Below, in pieces: positions 1 through 7,720 of a stretch of 64,000 bases of DNA. Under the pieces are notes generated by a model. It had not been told where the DNA came from, made no database searches, and worked only from the letters and a program-made list of their open reading frames with translations. The stretch is from NCBI GenBank assembly GCA_943789485.1, contig CALSUH010000010.1:1-64000 (forward strand), in the 5' to 3' direction. The first letter of the stretch is position 1; every line of letters begins with the position of its first letter. Both the position numbers and the translations under genes were made by a program. The DNA comes from an uncultured Pseudomonadales bacterium. GTDB lineage: Bacteria; Pseudomonadota; Gammaproteobacteria; Pseudomonadales; Pseudohongiellaceae.

Positions 1-97
1 CGGTGAGAGCCAGGAATACCTGATCCACGATCCAGAGACCAGCGAAGCGATGAAAAACGAAAATCGAAGAGTGATAATTGTATTATCCCAAAGGTGA
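1..97 (+). CDS. OmpA/MotB-family protein, C-terminal end only (partial)
   Basis: An open frame runs in from the left edge (first full codon at base 2) and stops with TGA at 95-97. Its last residues, KNENRRVIIVLSQR, match the end of the OmpA/MotB peptidoglycan-binding domain, where an NRRV motif precedes a final beta strand. Such domains tether outer-membrane or motor proteins to the cell wall. It converges on the FlhB-like gene that follows. It could be the end of MotY, of a MotB-type protein, or of an ordinary OmpA-like lipoprotein; too little is present to choose. Confidence 0.6.
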   Translation, partial: GESQEYLIHDPETSEAMKNENRRVIIVLSQR

Positions 98-106
98 GCT
101 CTTTGA

Positions 107-349
107 TTACTTAGGTTCTTTCGGCTCTTTGCCCTCCTCGACCGCGAGAATATAGCCAAACAGGCTAGAGATGGTTTTAAAAACCGGCTTTGGTATATCT
201 CTTCCCAGGGGAATATCTCTGAATTCTTTGCTCATGGAGAAATCCTTAAGATCTGGAATACTGCCTTTGGCGGCGGCGTCCGCTAGTCTTTCGTCAAGCT
301 CACTGACTTTGCTAGTAGCCTGACTTGAATTAACCTCTTTTTCTGACAT
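107..349 (-). CDS. Short FlhB C-terminal-like protein (FlhX-type)
   Basis: An 80-residue protein whose last 40 residues (IPLGRDIPKPVFKTISSLFG) fit the end of the FlhB/YscU cytoplasmic domain, where LG-x-EIP precedes an AVAxVLAYV-like helix. FlhX proteins are free-standing copies of the FlhB C-terminal domain, normally about 90-110 residues, that can partly substitute for it as export-specificity switch. This copy lacks the NPTH autocleavage motif and the first strands of that domain. The ATG at 349-347 overlaps the stop of the upstream FliK-like gene as TGATG, pointing to translational coupling; the TTG used in the ORF track one codon earlier is less likely. Family call moderately sure, function uncertain. 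Confidence 0.6.
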   Translation of the reverse strand: MSEKEVNSSQATSKVSELDERLADAAAKGSIPDLKDFSMSKEFRDIPLGRDIPKPVFKTISSLFGYILAVEEGKEPKEPK

Positions 350-1539
350 CAATTTTGCTCCGGACGCAGTGCTTGGAAGCGCAGGGAGGCCAATTGTAGA
401 TCGTTAAGGCCAAGGTTTTTCTCAAGTACTGGGGCTTGTATTTCAAGCTCAGTCCTCGGTGCTCCTTGCTCACAGCCAATAACTGCGTAGACACTGTCTT
501 TGTGAATGCTGATTTCTACTTCTATTTTACCGGTTCTGGGAAGGTCCACAGTGAAGCTGGCTTTCCACAAGTTTAACTCGCCAATTTCTTCTATATAGGC
601 GCGGCCGTGACTGATGGATAAGGGAATTGAATTACTGTAAGAGCCAAAGTTAACGGGCAATTCAAACAACCAGCGTAGTGAACCCTGCTCTGTTTCGAGC
701 AATGTCCTGCTTTGATTAGTAGAAATTTGTGTCAGTGCCTGCTCGGTTCTGTTCAGTAACAGTAATCGCGTATTGAGTGCGTTCTGTTCATTGTTCCGGT
801 ATTGGGTAATGCCGAAAGCTTCTACTTCAGCGCTGCGCCCGGCACCTAGCGCAACTGGCTTTATGCCGGCTCCAAGTGCGCCCATAAGCTTGAGTAATTG
901 ACCTTTCAAGTCCCCGTTAATGCTGCGCTGCAGTGTTTGATCCCCTTTAGTCCGCGCATCTACTTTACTTTCAAAAAGCAGGCCGGAGTCCTCCACAGCA
1001 AGTTTCAATTTTCCCGGATCAGCAAGCTGGCTCTTGCTGATGGCTTGCTTTTGAAGTGCTGCCAGTAAATCGGGGCTACCGCTGGGCAGTGAGCGCAGTG
1101 CAGAGGCGCTGTGGTTGTTTATCAGATTAATTAGCTGGGCAATGCTTGAGCGAGTCCTCGCTGATTCCATTTGTACTAGTTTTTCGGAAATCACTACCGA
1201 CTGATGCGCTGTTGCGCCGCTTTCCCTGGTAGCAGGATTGATAAGAGCAAAGCTGATCTGTGGTTCTAGTGACACCACCTTTATTAAGAGGGACTGCCCT
1301 GGCTTTAGTGCTATTGCAGTTTGGGTCTCGAATGTTTGTCCTTCAATTCGAAGCCGTGTTTGATTGGCCTTGGTAGCGATAACTGTCGCCTGGAGCTCCT
1401 GATTGATTTTCCAGGCAGGGGATTTTCCCGCCTGTGTAAAACCGGTAAGGGCAGCGCGAAGTCTGGGGAGATCAGAACTGAAAAGCTCTTGGCTCAATGG
1501 GGTTATCTCGCATGGAATATTGAATTTTATATATACCAC
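349..1539 (-). CDS. FliK-like flagellar hook-length control protein (first copy)
   Basis: A 396-residue protein with a variable N-terminal two thirds and a C-terminal Flg_hook-type domain (about residues 285-375; RWLFELPVNFG and a following beta-rich stretch). FliK measures hook length and switches the export gate FlhB from rod/hook to filament substrates. A second, more typical fliK lies at 36640-38124, so this is a paralogue. It is translationally coupled to the FlhB-like 80-residue protein; this pairing of a FliK-like and an FlhX-like protein is seen in other gammaproteobacteria. The start is GTG with no strong ribosome site, so the exact start is uncertain. It is divergent from the fliG operon. 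Confidence 0.75.
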   Translation of the reverse strand: MVYIKFNIPCEITPLSQELFSSDLPRLRAALTGFTQAGKSPAWKINQELQATVIATKANQTRLRIEGQTFETQTAIALKPGQSLLIKVVSLEPQISFALINPATRESGATAHQSVVISEKLVQMESARTRSSIAQLINLINNHSASALRSLPSGSPDLLAALQKQAISKSQLADPGKLKLAVEDSGLLFESKVDARTKGDQTLQRSINGDLKGQLLKLMGALGAGIKPVALGAGRSAEVEAFGITQYRNNEQNALNTRLLLLNRTEQALTQISTNQSRTLLETEQGSLRWLFELPVNFGSYSNSIPLSISHGRAYIEEIGELNLWKASFTVDLPRTGKIEVEISIHKDSVYAVIGCEQGAPRTELEIQAPVLEKNLGLNDLQLASLRFQALRPEQN

Positions 1540-1579
1540 ATATCCGGTGGAGCATAGAAGTTGGAGCGTTTTATAGCCA

Positions 1580-1595
1580 TGGCACAGTACTTGCT
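1580..1595 (+). promoter_or_regulatory. Sigma-54 promoter upstream of fliG
   Basis: TGGCAC, five bases, TTGCT: the GG and GC doublets are ten bases apart, a perfect -24/-12 element. It lies about 200 bases before fliG in the gap between divergent genes, and probably starts the fliG-fliR/flhBA transcript under FleQ. Confidence 0.8.
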
Positions 1596-1794
1596 AAATA
1601 CCTAACAGAGACGGTAAATAACGTAGACGAAAATAGCTAGTTTGGACGCTAAGGCCCGTTTAAAGGGGTGTTCGGACGGATCGAACGGTATTGGCGTCAT
1701 AAATATGGTGGTAGAAAAATAACGTTGTCAATAGATTGACAGTGGGTCGAGCGAGCTCGATTGGCAGATTGATAACACTAAAAGAAGCAATGAG

Positions 1795-2808
1795 ATGAAA
1801 AAGCGCAAAGGCTCAAAGCAATCAGGATCAGAAAAGGCAGCTCAGTTCCTGATGGTAATGGGGGAGGAATCAGCAGCGGATATTCTGCGTCAGCTTTCCA
1901 GTGACGAAGTCCAGAAGATTGGATTTGAGATGAATGGCATGGGTGAGATGGGTGTGGATGATGTTAATAAAGTGCTGATCTCCTTCCTCGATCAGTCGCA
2001 GCAGGATACCTCCATTAGTATGGAGTCGGAGAAGTTCACAAGGTCTGTGCTGGTGCAGGCTTTAGGTGATGAAAATGCAGACCGAATCCTAGCAAAGATC
2101 ACCCTAGGAGGAAGTACCAGGGGGCTAGATTCACTGAAATGGATGGAGCCACAGCTGATCGCTGGCATTATTGAGACCGAACACCCGCAGATTCAAGCGA
2201 TTGTAGTTTCCCATCTAGGCGAAGAATTGGCCGGTGAAGTGCTGGCCAACCTGCCTGAAGATGCTGCCGTTGAATTGGTCATCAGGATGGCTGAGATGGA
2301 ATCGGTGGATCCGGCGGCATTGCAAGAACTTAACGAAACCCTTGAGAAACAAGTTGAGGGTGTGGTTAGCAAAAAAAGCCCAGAATTGGGTGGAGTTAAA
2401 AGCGTTGCCGGTATTTTCAACGCCCTCGATAAAGCTTTTGAAGAAAGGCTCATGAAGAAAATTGCCGAACAAACTGAGGACACAGCGGAGCGTATACAGG
2501 AAGAAATGTTCGTTTTTGATGACCTCAAGAAAATACCGGACAGAGACTTCCAAAAGCTTCTCAGAGAATTGGCTACAGACCAGCTGGTTCTGGCGTTAAA
2601 GGGTGCAGATAAAACCATTGAAGAAAAGGTACTCAAGAATATGTCTAGCCGTGCAGCAGAAATATTCGTTGAAGACATGGAAAGCCTAGGACCGGTCAGA
2701 GTCAGTGATGTTGAAGAAGCGCAAAAAGAAATTCTTTCTGCAACCAAGGAACTGGCAGATGCCGGCGAAATTTCACTGGGTCAGGATGCAAGCGGAATGA
2801 TTGGGTAG
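1795..2808 (+). CDS. fliG: Flagellar motor switch protein FliG
   Basis: FliG forms the top of the C-ring: its N-terminal domain binds FliF, its middle domain binds FliM and its C-terminal domain meets the stator. The 337-residue length fits the family (about 330). Visible are the middle EHPQ motif (TEHPQIQAIVVSHL), the C-terminal charged helix (DDLKKIPDRDFQKLLRELA) and the conserved end (MSSRAAEIFVEDMESLGPVR). It heads a plus-strand operon with fliM 17 bases downstream. The usual place of fliG is between fliF and fliH; here it has moved to the front of fliMNOPQR, and the fliF-fliH junction in this window lacks it. A sigma-54 promoter lies upstream. Confidence 0.97.
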   Translation: MKKRKGSKQSGSEKAAQFLMVMGEESAADILRQLSSDEVQKIGFEMNGMGEMGVDDVNKVLISFLDQSQQDTSISMESEKFTRSVLVQALGDENADRILAKITLGGSTRGLDSLKWMEPQLIAGIIETEHPQIQAIVVSHLGEELAGEVLANLPEDAAVELVIRMAEMESVDPAALQELNETLEKQVEGVVSKKSPELGGVKSVAGIFNALDKAFEERLMKKIAEQTEDTAERIQEEMFVFDDLKKIPDRDFQKLLRELATDQLVLALKGADKTIEEKVLKNMSSRAAEIFVEDMESLGPVRVSDVEEAQKEILSATKELADAGEISLGQDASGMIG

Positions 2809-2825
2809 CGCAATGGGCGATAACA

Positions 2826-3758
2826 ATGAGTGAATTACTGTCAGACAATGAAGTAGAAGCCTTGATCAACGAGGTCGGTGACGAAGGACCCGACTCGCGG
2901 ATTATCAGTGAAAGTTATGAGCTCTATGACATAACCAGCGGCATGCATCGAGTCAAAGGTTGGACGCAGGATGTGAAAATTGTTGATGAGCGTATCCAGA
3001 CTAACCTCAGGATCGCGCTTCTTGGCATGTTGCAAAAAAGCGTAGTGATAAAGCGCAAAGAAATTCACATTTCTAAGTTTTCCTCCTACGCAAAATCACT
3101 GGACGTGCCGGCAAGTATAAATGTTTATTCGATTACTGGAATGGTAGGTTATTCCGCTCTCGTTATTTCAGCCGATCTTGTGCATTCTTTGGTGAACATA
3201 TTTTTTGGTGGCGGGTCTCGGCCAATTAAAATTGAAGGGCGCGACTTCACCGATACTGAGACGCGGGTTGTCAAACTCATCCTTGCTACGATCATTGAAA
3301 CTATTAAAGCTAGCTGGAAAGAGCTTGCTGACTCGGATTTCACTGAGGTGGAAACTGATGTCAATCCAGCTCACCTTTCCACCTATGGCGAGAATGACGT
3401 GCTTATGATCAGGCCGTTCACCGTGACCCTGTCCGGAGGAACCGGTGGAGAAATTCATTTGGTGATGCCCGGTGGAGTAATCGATGCCATCTTCCGCAAC
3501 AAAAAATCAAAAATACAGAGTGGTGAAATATCGGCAAAAGAGGTTATTTCAGGAAGGGCTCTTGGATTTGAAGTGGACATTACTGGAGAGTTGACTGGCG
3601 CCAAGCTAACAATCGGCGAGATTTTCAAACTAAAGCTTGGCGATATTATCACTGTGGATTCACCAGAGGAATTAGACCTGAAGGTGAATGGCATTGCTAA
3701 GCGCAAAGCTAAAATGGGTGATATTAACGGCAGGGTCGGGTTAAAGGTGCTGAGCTAA
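2826..3758 (+). CDS. fliM: Flagellar motor switch protein FliM
   Basis: FliM links FliG to FliN in the C-ring and binds phosphorylated CheY through its N-terminal peptide. The 310-residue protein starts with LSDNEVEALI, the CheY-binding and anchoring segment, followed by the FliM middle domain (about 40-225) and a SpoA-type C-terminal domain (about 235-308). It sits between fliG and fliN with short gaps. The intact CheY-binding peptide suggests the cell has chemotaxis proteins although none are encoded in this window. Confidence 0.96.
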   Translation: MSELLSDNEVEALINEVGDEGPDSRIISESYELYDITSGMHRVKGWTQDVKIVDERIQTNLRIALLGMLQKSVVIKRKEIHISKFSSYAKSLDVPASINVYSITGMVGYSALVISADLVHSLVNIFFGGGSRPIKIEGRDFTDTETRVVKLILATIIETIKASWKELADSDFTEVETDVNPAHLSTYGENDVLMIRPFTVTLSGGTGGEIHLVMPGGVIDAIFRNKKSKIQSGEISAKEVISGRALGFEVDITGELTGAKLTIGEIFKLKLGDIITVDSPEELDLKVNGIAKRKAKMGDINGRVGLKVLS

Positions 3759-3777
3759 TAGGCTCAGGAAAACTCTT

Positions 3778-4218
3778 ATGAATGACAATAATAAGCCAAA
3801 CAACACTAACTATCAGCAACCAGGACAAACTATGGCCGGCAGCAATAACGGGCGGGGTGAAACAGTCGAGGGAGACGCTATACGTTCAGTCCGTCCTCTG
3901 GCTCTGGGTGAGCTCAGTGAACCGTTAGGGGCAAAAAGGATTCCGTCTTTGGGCGTTGCCGATGCTGTTGGCTTGTCCGGACTTGGAGAAATACCCATAG
4001 AACTTATCCTTGAAGTTGGTAGAACGGATATCTCGATTAAAGAGCTGATGGAGCTGAAAGAAGGCTCCTACGTGAGCCTCAAGAATGTTGCGGTTGATAC
4101 CATCGATGTGCGTGTAGGCGAAGAGATGATTGCCCAAGGTGAAGCGATTTCTCTGCAGCATAGATATGCTATTCGTATTCGTGATGTGCAGTTGCAGGCG
4201 GGTTTGGACAAGGATTAA
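3778..4218 (+). CDS. fliN: Flagellar motor switch protein FliN (first copy)
   Basis: FliN forms the base ring of the switch complex and helps dock the export ATPase through FliH. The 146-residue protein has a disordered, Asn/Gln-rich first 65 residues and a SpoA domain at about 70-142 (IPIELILEVGRTDISIKEL...RIRDV). Its stop TAA overlaps the fliO start by one base. A second FliN-type protein is encoded at 35648-36082. This copy, directly after fliM and before fliOPQR, is the one in the standard context. Confidence 0.95.
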   Translation: MNDNNKPNNTNYQQPGQTMAGSNNGRGETVEGDAIRSVRPLALGELSEPLGAKRIPSLGVADAVGLSGLGEIPIELILEVGRTDISIKELMELKEGSYVSLKNVAVDTIDVRVGEEMIAQGEAISLQHRYAIRIRDVQLQAGLDKD

Positions 4219-4730
4219 TGACAGTGAATTATCATACTCATAGAAGTCAACTGCGAAAAGTCTTCGAAAGAATTCTCTACTTAGTCGTTTCGGCAATGAT
4301 GATTTTGGTAAGTCAATTTTCTTCGGCAGCACAATCAAGCGATGACATTGGCACTTCCGGGGCTACCGGCATAGGGTTTGGCGCAGAGTCTAACTCAAAC
4401 TATTTAATTCAAGTAATCTCTGCTTTGATACTAATCGTGGTTATCCTTTTTGCCTTAGCTGCCATCGTCAAAAAATTTAACATTGTGCCAGGAGTCTCCT
4501 CTGGGCAGATGAGAATCATTTCCGGCATCAGTCTTGGAGGAAAGGATAAGCTTATCTTGGTTGAAATAGGTGATGAACAAATCGTACTAGGTGCCAGCCC
4601 GGGAAGAATACAAAAAATACATACTCTCGCCGCGCCCATAGCAACAGAAAACCCTGCTCGCTTGCAGGGGACTACGCAATCTACTTTCTCCTCTATATTG
4701 AGCTCGTTCACTAAAGGCGAACGTTCATGA
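4218..4730 (+). CDS. fliO: Flagellar export protein FliO
   Basis: FliO helps assemble the FliP ring of the flagellar export gate. The 170-residue product has an N-terminal hydrophobic segment (about 20-36), a second membrane segment (LIQVISALILIVVILFALAA, about 62-82) and a short cytoplasmic domain. The sequence is poorly conserved, as in the family, but the location between fliN and fliP and the topology fit. It overlaps fliN by one base and fliP by four (ATGA), indicating coupled translation. Confidence 0.88.
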   Translation: MTVNYHTHRSQLRKVFERILYLVVSAMMILVSQFSSAAQSSDDIGTSGATGIGFGAESNSNYLIQVISALILIVVILFALAAIVKKFNIVPGVSSGQMRIISGISLGGKDKLILVEIGDEQIVLGASPGRIQKIHTLAAPIATENPARLQGTTQSTFSSILSSFTKGERS

Positions 4731-5470
4731 GAAGGAATTTAATCGCTTTTGCTGTTTTACTAATGCCTGGTTTTGCATTCGCGGCCTCATCTGATCTCAC
4801 CTTTGTTACTTCTGAGCAAGGCCCTGATGGAAGCGCGGTTTATAGCGTAAGTCTGCAAGTGCTACTTTTTATGACAATGTTGTCGATGTTGCCTGCAGCA
4901 TTGATGACGATGACTTCATTTACCCGAATCATAATAGTGCTATCCATTCTCCGGCAAGCGTTAGGTATGATGCAGACGCCTTCCAATCAAATAATTATTG
5001 GCGTGGCCTTGTTCACCACCTTTTTCATTATGAGTCCGGTATTTGAAGCGGCTTATGAAAATGGCCTGCAACCTTATATGGAAGAAACCATCGATTTTGA
5101 TGAGGCGCTTCAAGAAACCGGCGACCCTTTCCATAATTTCATGACTGGGCAGGCGAGAGATTCTGATGTGGCCCTTTTTTCAGAGATGGGCGGTTATGAT
5201 GGATTTGATTCCATTGAAGAGATTCCATTTCGAGTTCTGATACCAGCTTATATTACCAGTGAGTTGAAGACAGCATTCCAAATTGGCTTCCTTATATTCA
5301 TACCCTTTCTTGTTATTGATTTGGTGGTGTCCAGTATTTTAATGTCCATGGGCATGATGATGCTATCGCCTATGCTTATTTCTCTACCTTTCAAGATTAT
5401 GCTTTTTGTATTGGTGGACGGCTGGACGCTAGTCATGGGCACATTGGCGGCGAGTTTTTTAACAACCTAA
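4727..5470 (+). CDS. fliP: Flagellar export gate protein FliP
   Basis: FliP forms, with FliQ and FliR, the helical export gate of the flagellar type III secretion system. It has 247 residues with a cleavable signal sequence (MRRNLIAFAVLLMPGFAFA), as is typical of FliP, then the FliP/SpaP membrane segments including TSFTRIIIVLSILRQALG and PSNQIIIGVALF. The C-terminal SMGMMMLSPMLISLPFKIML stretch is very typical. The order fliO-P-Q-R is intact. Confidence 0.97.
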   Translation: MRRNLIAFAVLLMPGFAFAASSDLTFVTSEQGPDGSAVYSVSLQVLLFMTMLSMLPAALMTMTSFTRIIIVLSILRQALGMMQTPSNQIIIGVALFTTFFIMSPVFEAAYENGLQPYMEETIDFDEALQETGDPFHNFMTGQARDSDVALFSEMGGYDGFDSIEEIPFRVLIPAYITSELKTAFQIGFLIFIPFLVIDLVVSSILMSMGMMMLSPMLISLPFKIMLFVLVDGWTLVMGTLAASFLTT

Positions 5471-5486
5471 TAGCGGAAATCCGGAA

Positions 5487-5756
5487 ATGACTGAAGACGT
5501 AGTGTTACAGGTTGGGCGAGATGCCCTTTACTTAATGGTCTCCCTCGGTGGACCGCTGCTTCTTTCGGCGCTTTTTGTTGGCCTGCTAATTGGTATTTTA
5601 CAGGCAGCTATTCAAGTGCAGGAACAAACCCTTAGTTTTATCCCCAAGCTCGCTTCTTTGGTAGTTGCGCTGATGATACTTGGGCCTTATTTACTGCAGC
5701 TTTGGATCGGCTTCACCCAGAGTTTGTTCTTACAAATTCCAGACTTAATAGGTTGA
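5487..5756 (+). CDS. fliQ: Flagellar export gate protein FliQ
   Basis: An 89-residue protein with two membrane helices (about 15-37 and 50-75), the full FliQ length. FliQ packs around the FliP/FliR core of the export gate. The family motif IQVQEQTLSFIPKLA is present between the helices. It lies 16 bases after fliP and 22 before fliR. Confidence 0.96.
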   Translation: MTEDVVLQVGRDALYLMVSLGGPLLLSALFVGLLIGILQAAIQVQEQTLSFIPKLASLVVALMILGPYLLQLWIGFTQSLFLQIPDLIG

Positions 5757-5778
5757 CCAGCTAGCAGACTGCTCATAG

Positions 5779-6555
5779 ATGAAAATGGAAATAAATGTTG
5801 ATGACATAACGGCTTGGGTAGGAGATTTCTTCTGGCCGTTTATAAGATTGGGAGCTCTGTTTGCGGCAGCCCCAATCTTTGGTGCGCGTACGGTACCGAT
5901 CAGGGCTCGTATCATACTGGCGGTGGCAGTAACTGTTTTGATTCAGCCTTCATTGCCATTACTTCCTGCTATCGACCCATTGAGCCCAAGAGGATTGCTG
6001 ATCATTTTTCAGCAAGTCGTGATCGGCTTGTCTCTCGCGATGATTATGCAGCTTATATTTTCCACATTGGTTATGACCGGTCAGATGGTGGCAACAACTA
6101 TGGGGCTTGGATTTGCCTCAACTGTTGATCCTCAGAATGGGGTTCAGGTAACAATGCTAGGACAGTTTTACTTGATCATTGCGACATTATTTTTTCTCGC
6201 TTTTGATGGACATCTGGTACTGATCAGAATCCTAGCGGACAGCTTTACTACCTTGCCTATTGACGGAGAGTTTATTGATGTACAGGTATTCTGGGGAGTT
6301 GCTAATTACACATCTGAGGTTCTAGTGTCGGCCGTATTGGTAGCGTTGCCGATTATGTTGGGAGTATTGCTGGTTAACCTAGCATTCGGCGTGATGACCC
6401 GGGCAGCTCCGCAGTTGAATATTTTTGCGGTGGGCTTTTCTCTTACCATACTGGCCGGGTTTGTGCTTATGGCTATAAGTATTCCTCTTCTGTCACCCTT
6501 GCTGTCTAACCTGTTCGCGAATGGTTTCGGCTTTATGAGGGCTGTCGTCAACTAG
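5779..6555 (+). CDS. fliR: Flagellar export gate protein FliR
   Basis: FliR is the single-copy subunit that completes the FliP5-FliQ4-FliR1 export gate. It has 258 residues, with about six hydrophobic segments over most of its length, including the motifs ARTVPIRARI and GQMVATTMGLGFASTVDPQ that are typical of FliR. It is followed 13 bases later by flhB. Confidence 0.96.
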   Translation: MKMEINVDDITAWVGDFFWPFIRLGALFAAAPIFGARTVPIRARIILAVAVTVLIQPSLPLLPAIDPLSPRGLLIIFQQVVIGLSLAMIMQLIFSTLVMTGQMVATTMGLGFASTVDPQNGVQVTMLGQFYLIIATLFFLAFDGHLVLIRILADSFTTLPIDGEFIDVQVFWGVANYTSEVLVSAVLVALPIMLGVLLVNLAFGVMTRAAPQLNIFAVGFSLTILAGFVLMAISIPLLSPLLSNLFANGFGFMRAVVN

Positions 6556-6568
6556 ACGCGGTGGAAAT

Positions 6569-7720
6569 ATGGCAGATAAGAGCGCACAAGAACGTACTGA
6601 AGAGGCAACCCCGAAACGTCGGGAAGACTCCCGCAAGAAGGGTCAGGTCCCCCGTTCTAAAGAACTCAACACCTTTACCTCTCTAATAGCCGGAGGGGCG
6701 ACGATGCTTGTCTTTGGCCCCCAGGTGGTTGATAAATTGAATGAACTGCTGATCAAAGGGCTTAGCTTTGGTCACGAGGAAGCATTCAGCGACGTCTTCG
6801 TTAGCTTACAGATGTCTAATGCCATCGTGATTTTTATTGTGCTGCTTGCGCCAGTGCTGATTGTGACAATGCTGGCGGCCATGATCAGCCCAATATCTCT
6901 AGGAGGATTGGTCTTCAGCGCTTCATTGGTGATGCCGAAGATGGAGCGAATCAGCCCAATCAAAGGCATCGAGCGAATATTTTCCAGCAAATCATTGCTT
7001 GAGTTGGTTAAGGCCATTACCAAATTTGTTTTGGTTGCTTCCGTGACGATACTGGTGATCAGTATGGTTCTCGATCAGATTCTAATCTTGTCTCTGCTGC
7101 CGATTACGGTTGCCTTGTCACAGGCAGGGGATCTAGTGATTTGGTGTTTCTTCGGTTTTAGCGCTGTGCTTGTCATAGTGGTGATAATGGATGTGCCTTA
7201 TCAGCTTTGGGATTACAGTCGCCAAATCCGTATGACAAGGCAGGAAGTTAAAGACGAAATGAAGGAGACGGAAGGTCGTCCAGAAGTAAAAAGCGAGATT
7301 CGAGATCGGCAGCAGCAAGCGGCTCGTCAGCGCATGATGACCGATGTGCCAACGGCAGATGTGGTGATCACTAACCCGACCCATTTTGCAGTGGCTTTGC
7401 GCTACGACCGTCATGGATCAGGGGCGCCCACTGTGGTGGCCAAGGGTAGAGACCTAGTAGCAACGAGAATTCGGGAGCTGGCTGTCGAGCATAACGTTGT
7501 TATTTTCTCGGCACCGCCATTGGCGCGAGCACTTTTCGTTTCTACTGACATCAATGCAGAAATTCCAGCCAATTTATTTCTCGCGGTCGCGCAGGTGCTC
7601 GCCTATGTTTTCCAACTGCAAGAGTTCAGACCGACCCAAGGAAAGAGGCCGAAACCGCCAGATGATTTATCGGTTCCACAAGACTATCTTAATCATCCGA
7701 TGTTTGGGGCTCATAGCTAA
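6569..7720 (+). CDS. flhB: Flagellar export specificity switch FlhB
   Basis: FlhB sits at the base of the export gate and switches secretion from hook to filament proteins after cleaving itself. The 383-residue protein has the usual N-terminus (QERTEEATPKRREDSRKKGQ), four membrane helices and a cytoplasmic domain with an intact NPTH cleavage motif (VVITNPTHFAVALRYD, around residue 270). The last residues before the tail (EIPANLFLAVAQVLAYVFQL) can be compared with the 80-residue FlhX-like protein at 107-349. The stop overlaps the flhA start by one base. Confidence 0.97.
   Translation: MADKSAQERTEEATPKRREDSRKKGQVPRSKELNTFTSLIAGGATMLVFGPQVVDKLNELLIKGLSFGHEEAFSDVFVSLQMSNAIVIFIVLLAPVLIVTMLAAMISPISLGGLVFSASLVMPKMERISPIKGIERIFSSKSLLELVKAITKFVLVASVTILVISMVLDQILILSLLPITVALSQAGDLVIWCFFGFSAVLVIVVIMDVPYQLWDYSRQIRMTRQEVKDEMKETEGRPEVKSEIRDRQQQAARQRMMTDVPTADVVITNPTHFAVALRYDRHGSGAPTVVAKGRDLVATRIRELAVEHNVVIFSAPPLARALFVSTDINAEIPANLFLAVAQVLAYVFQLQEFRPTQGKRPKPPDDLSVPQDYLNHPMFGAHS

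Noticed and set aside
2193-2747. Long antisense frames across fliG and other flagellar genes
   Set aside because: They are shadows of strongly recognised genes on the other strand and have no family features.
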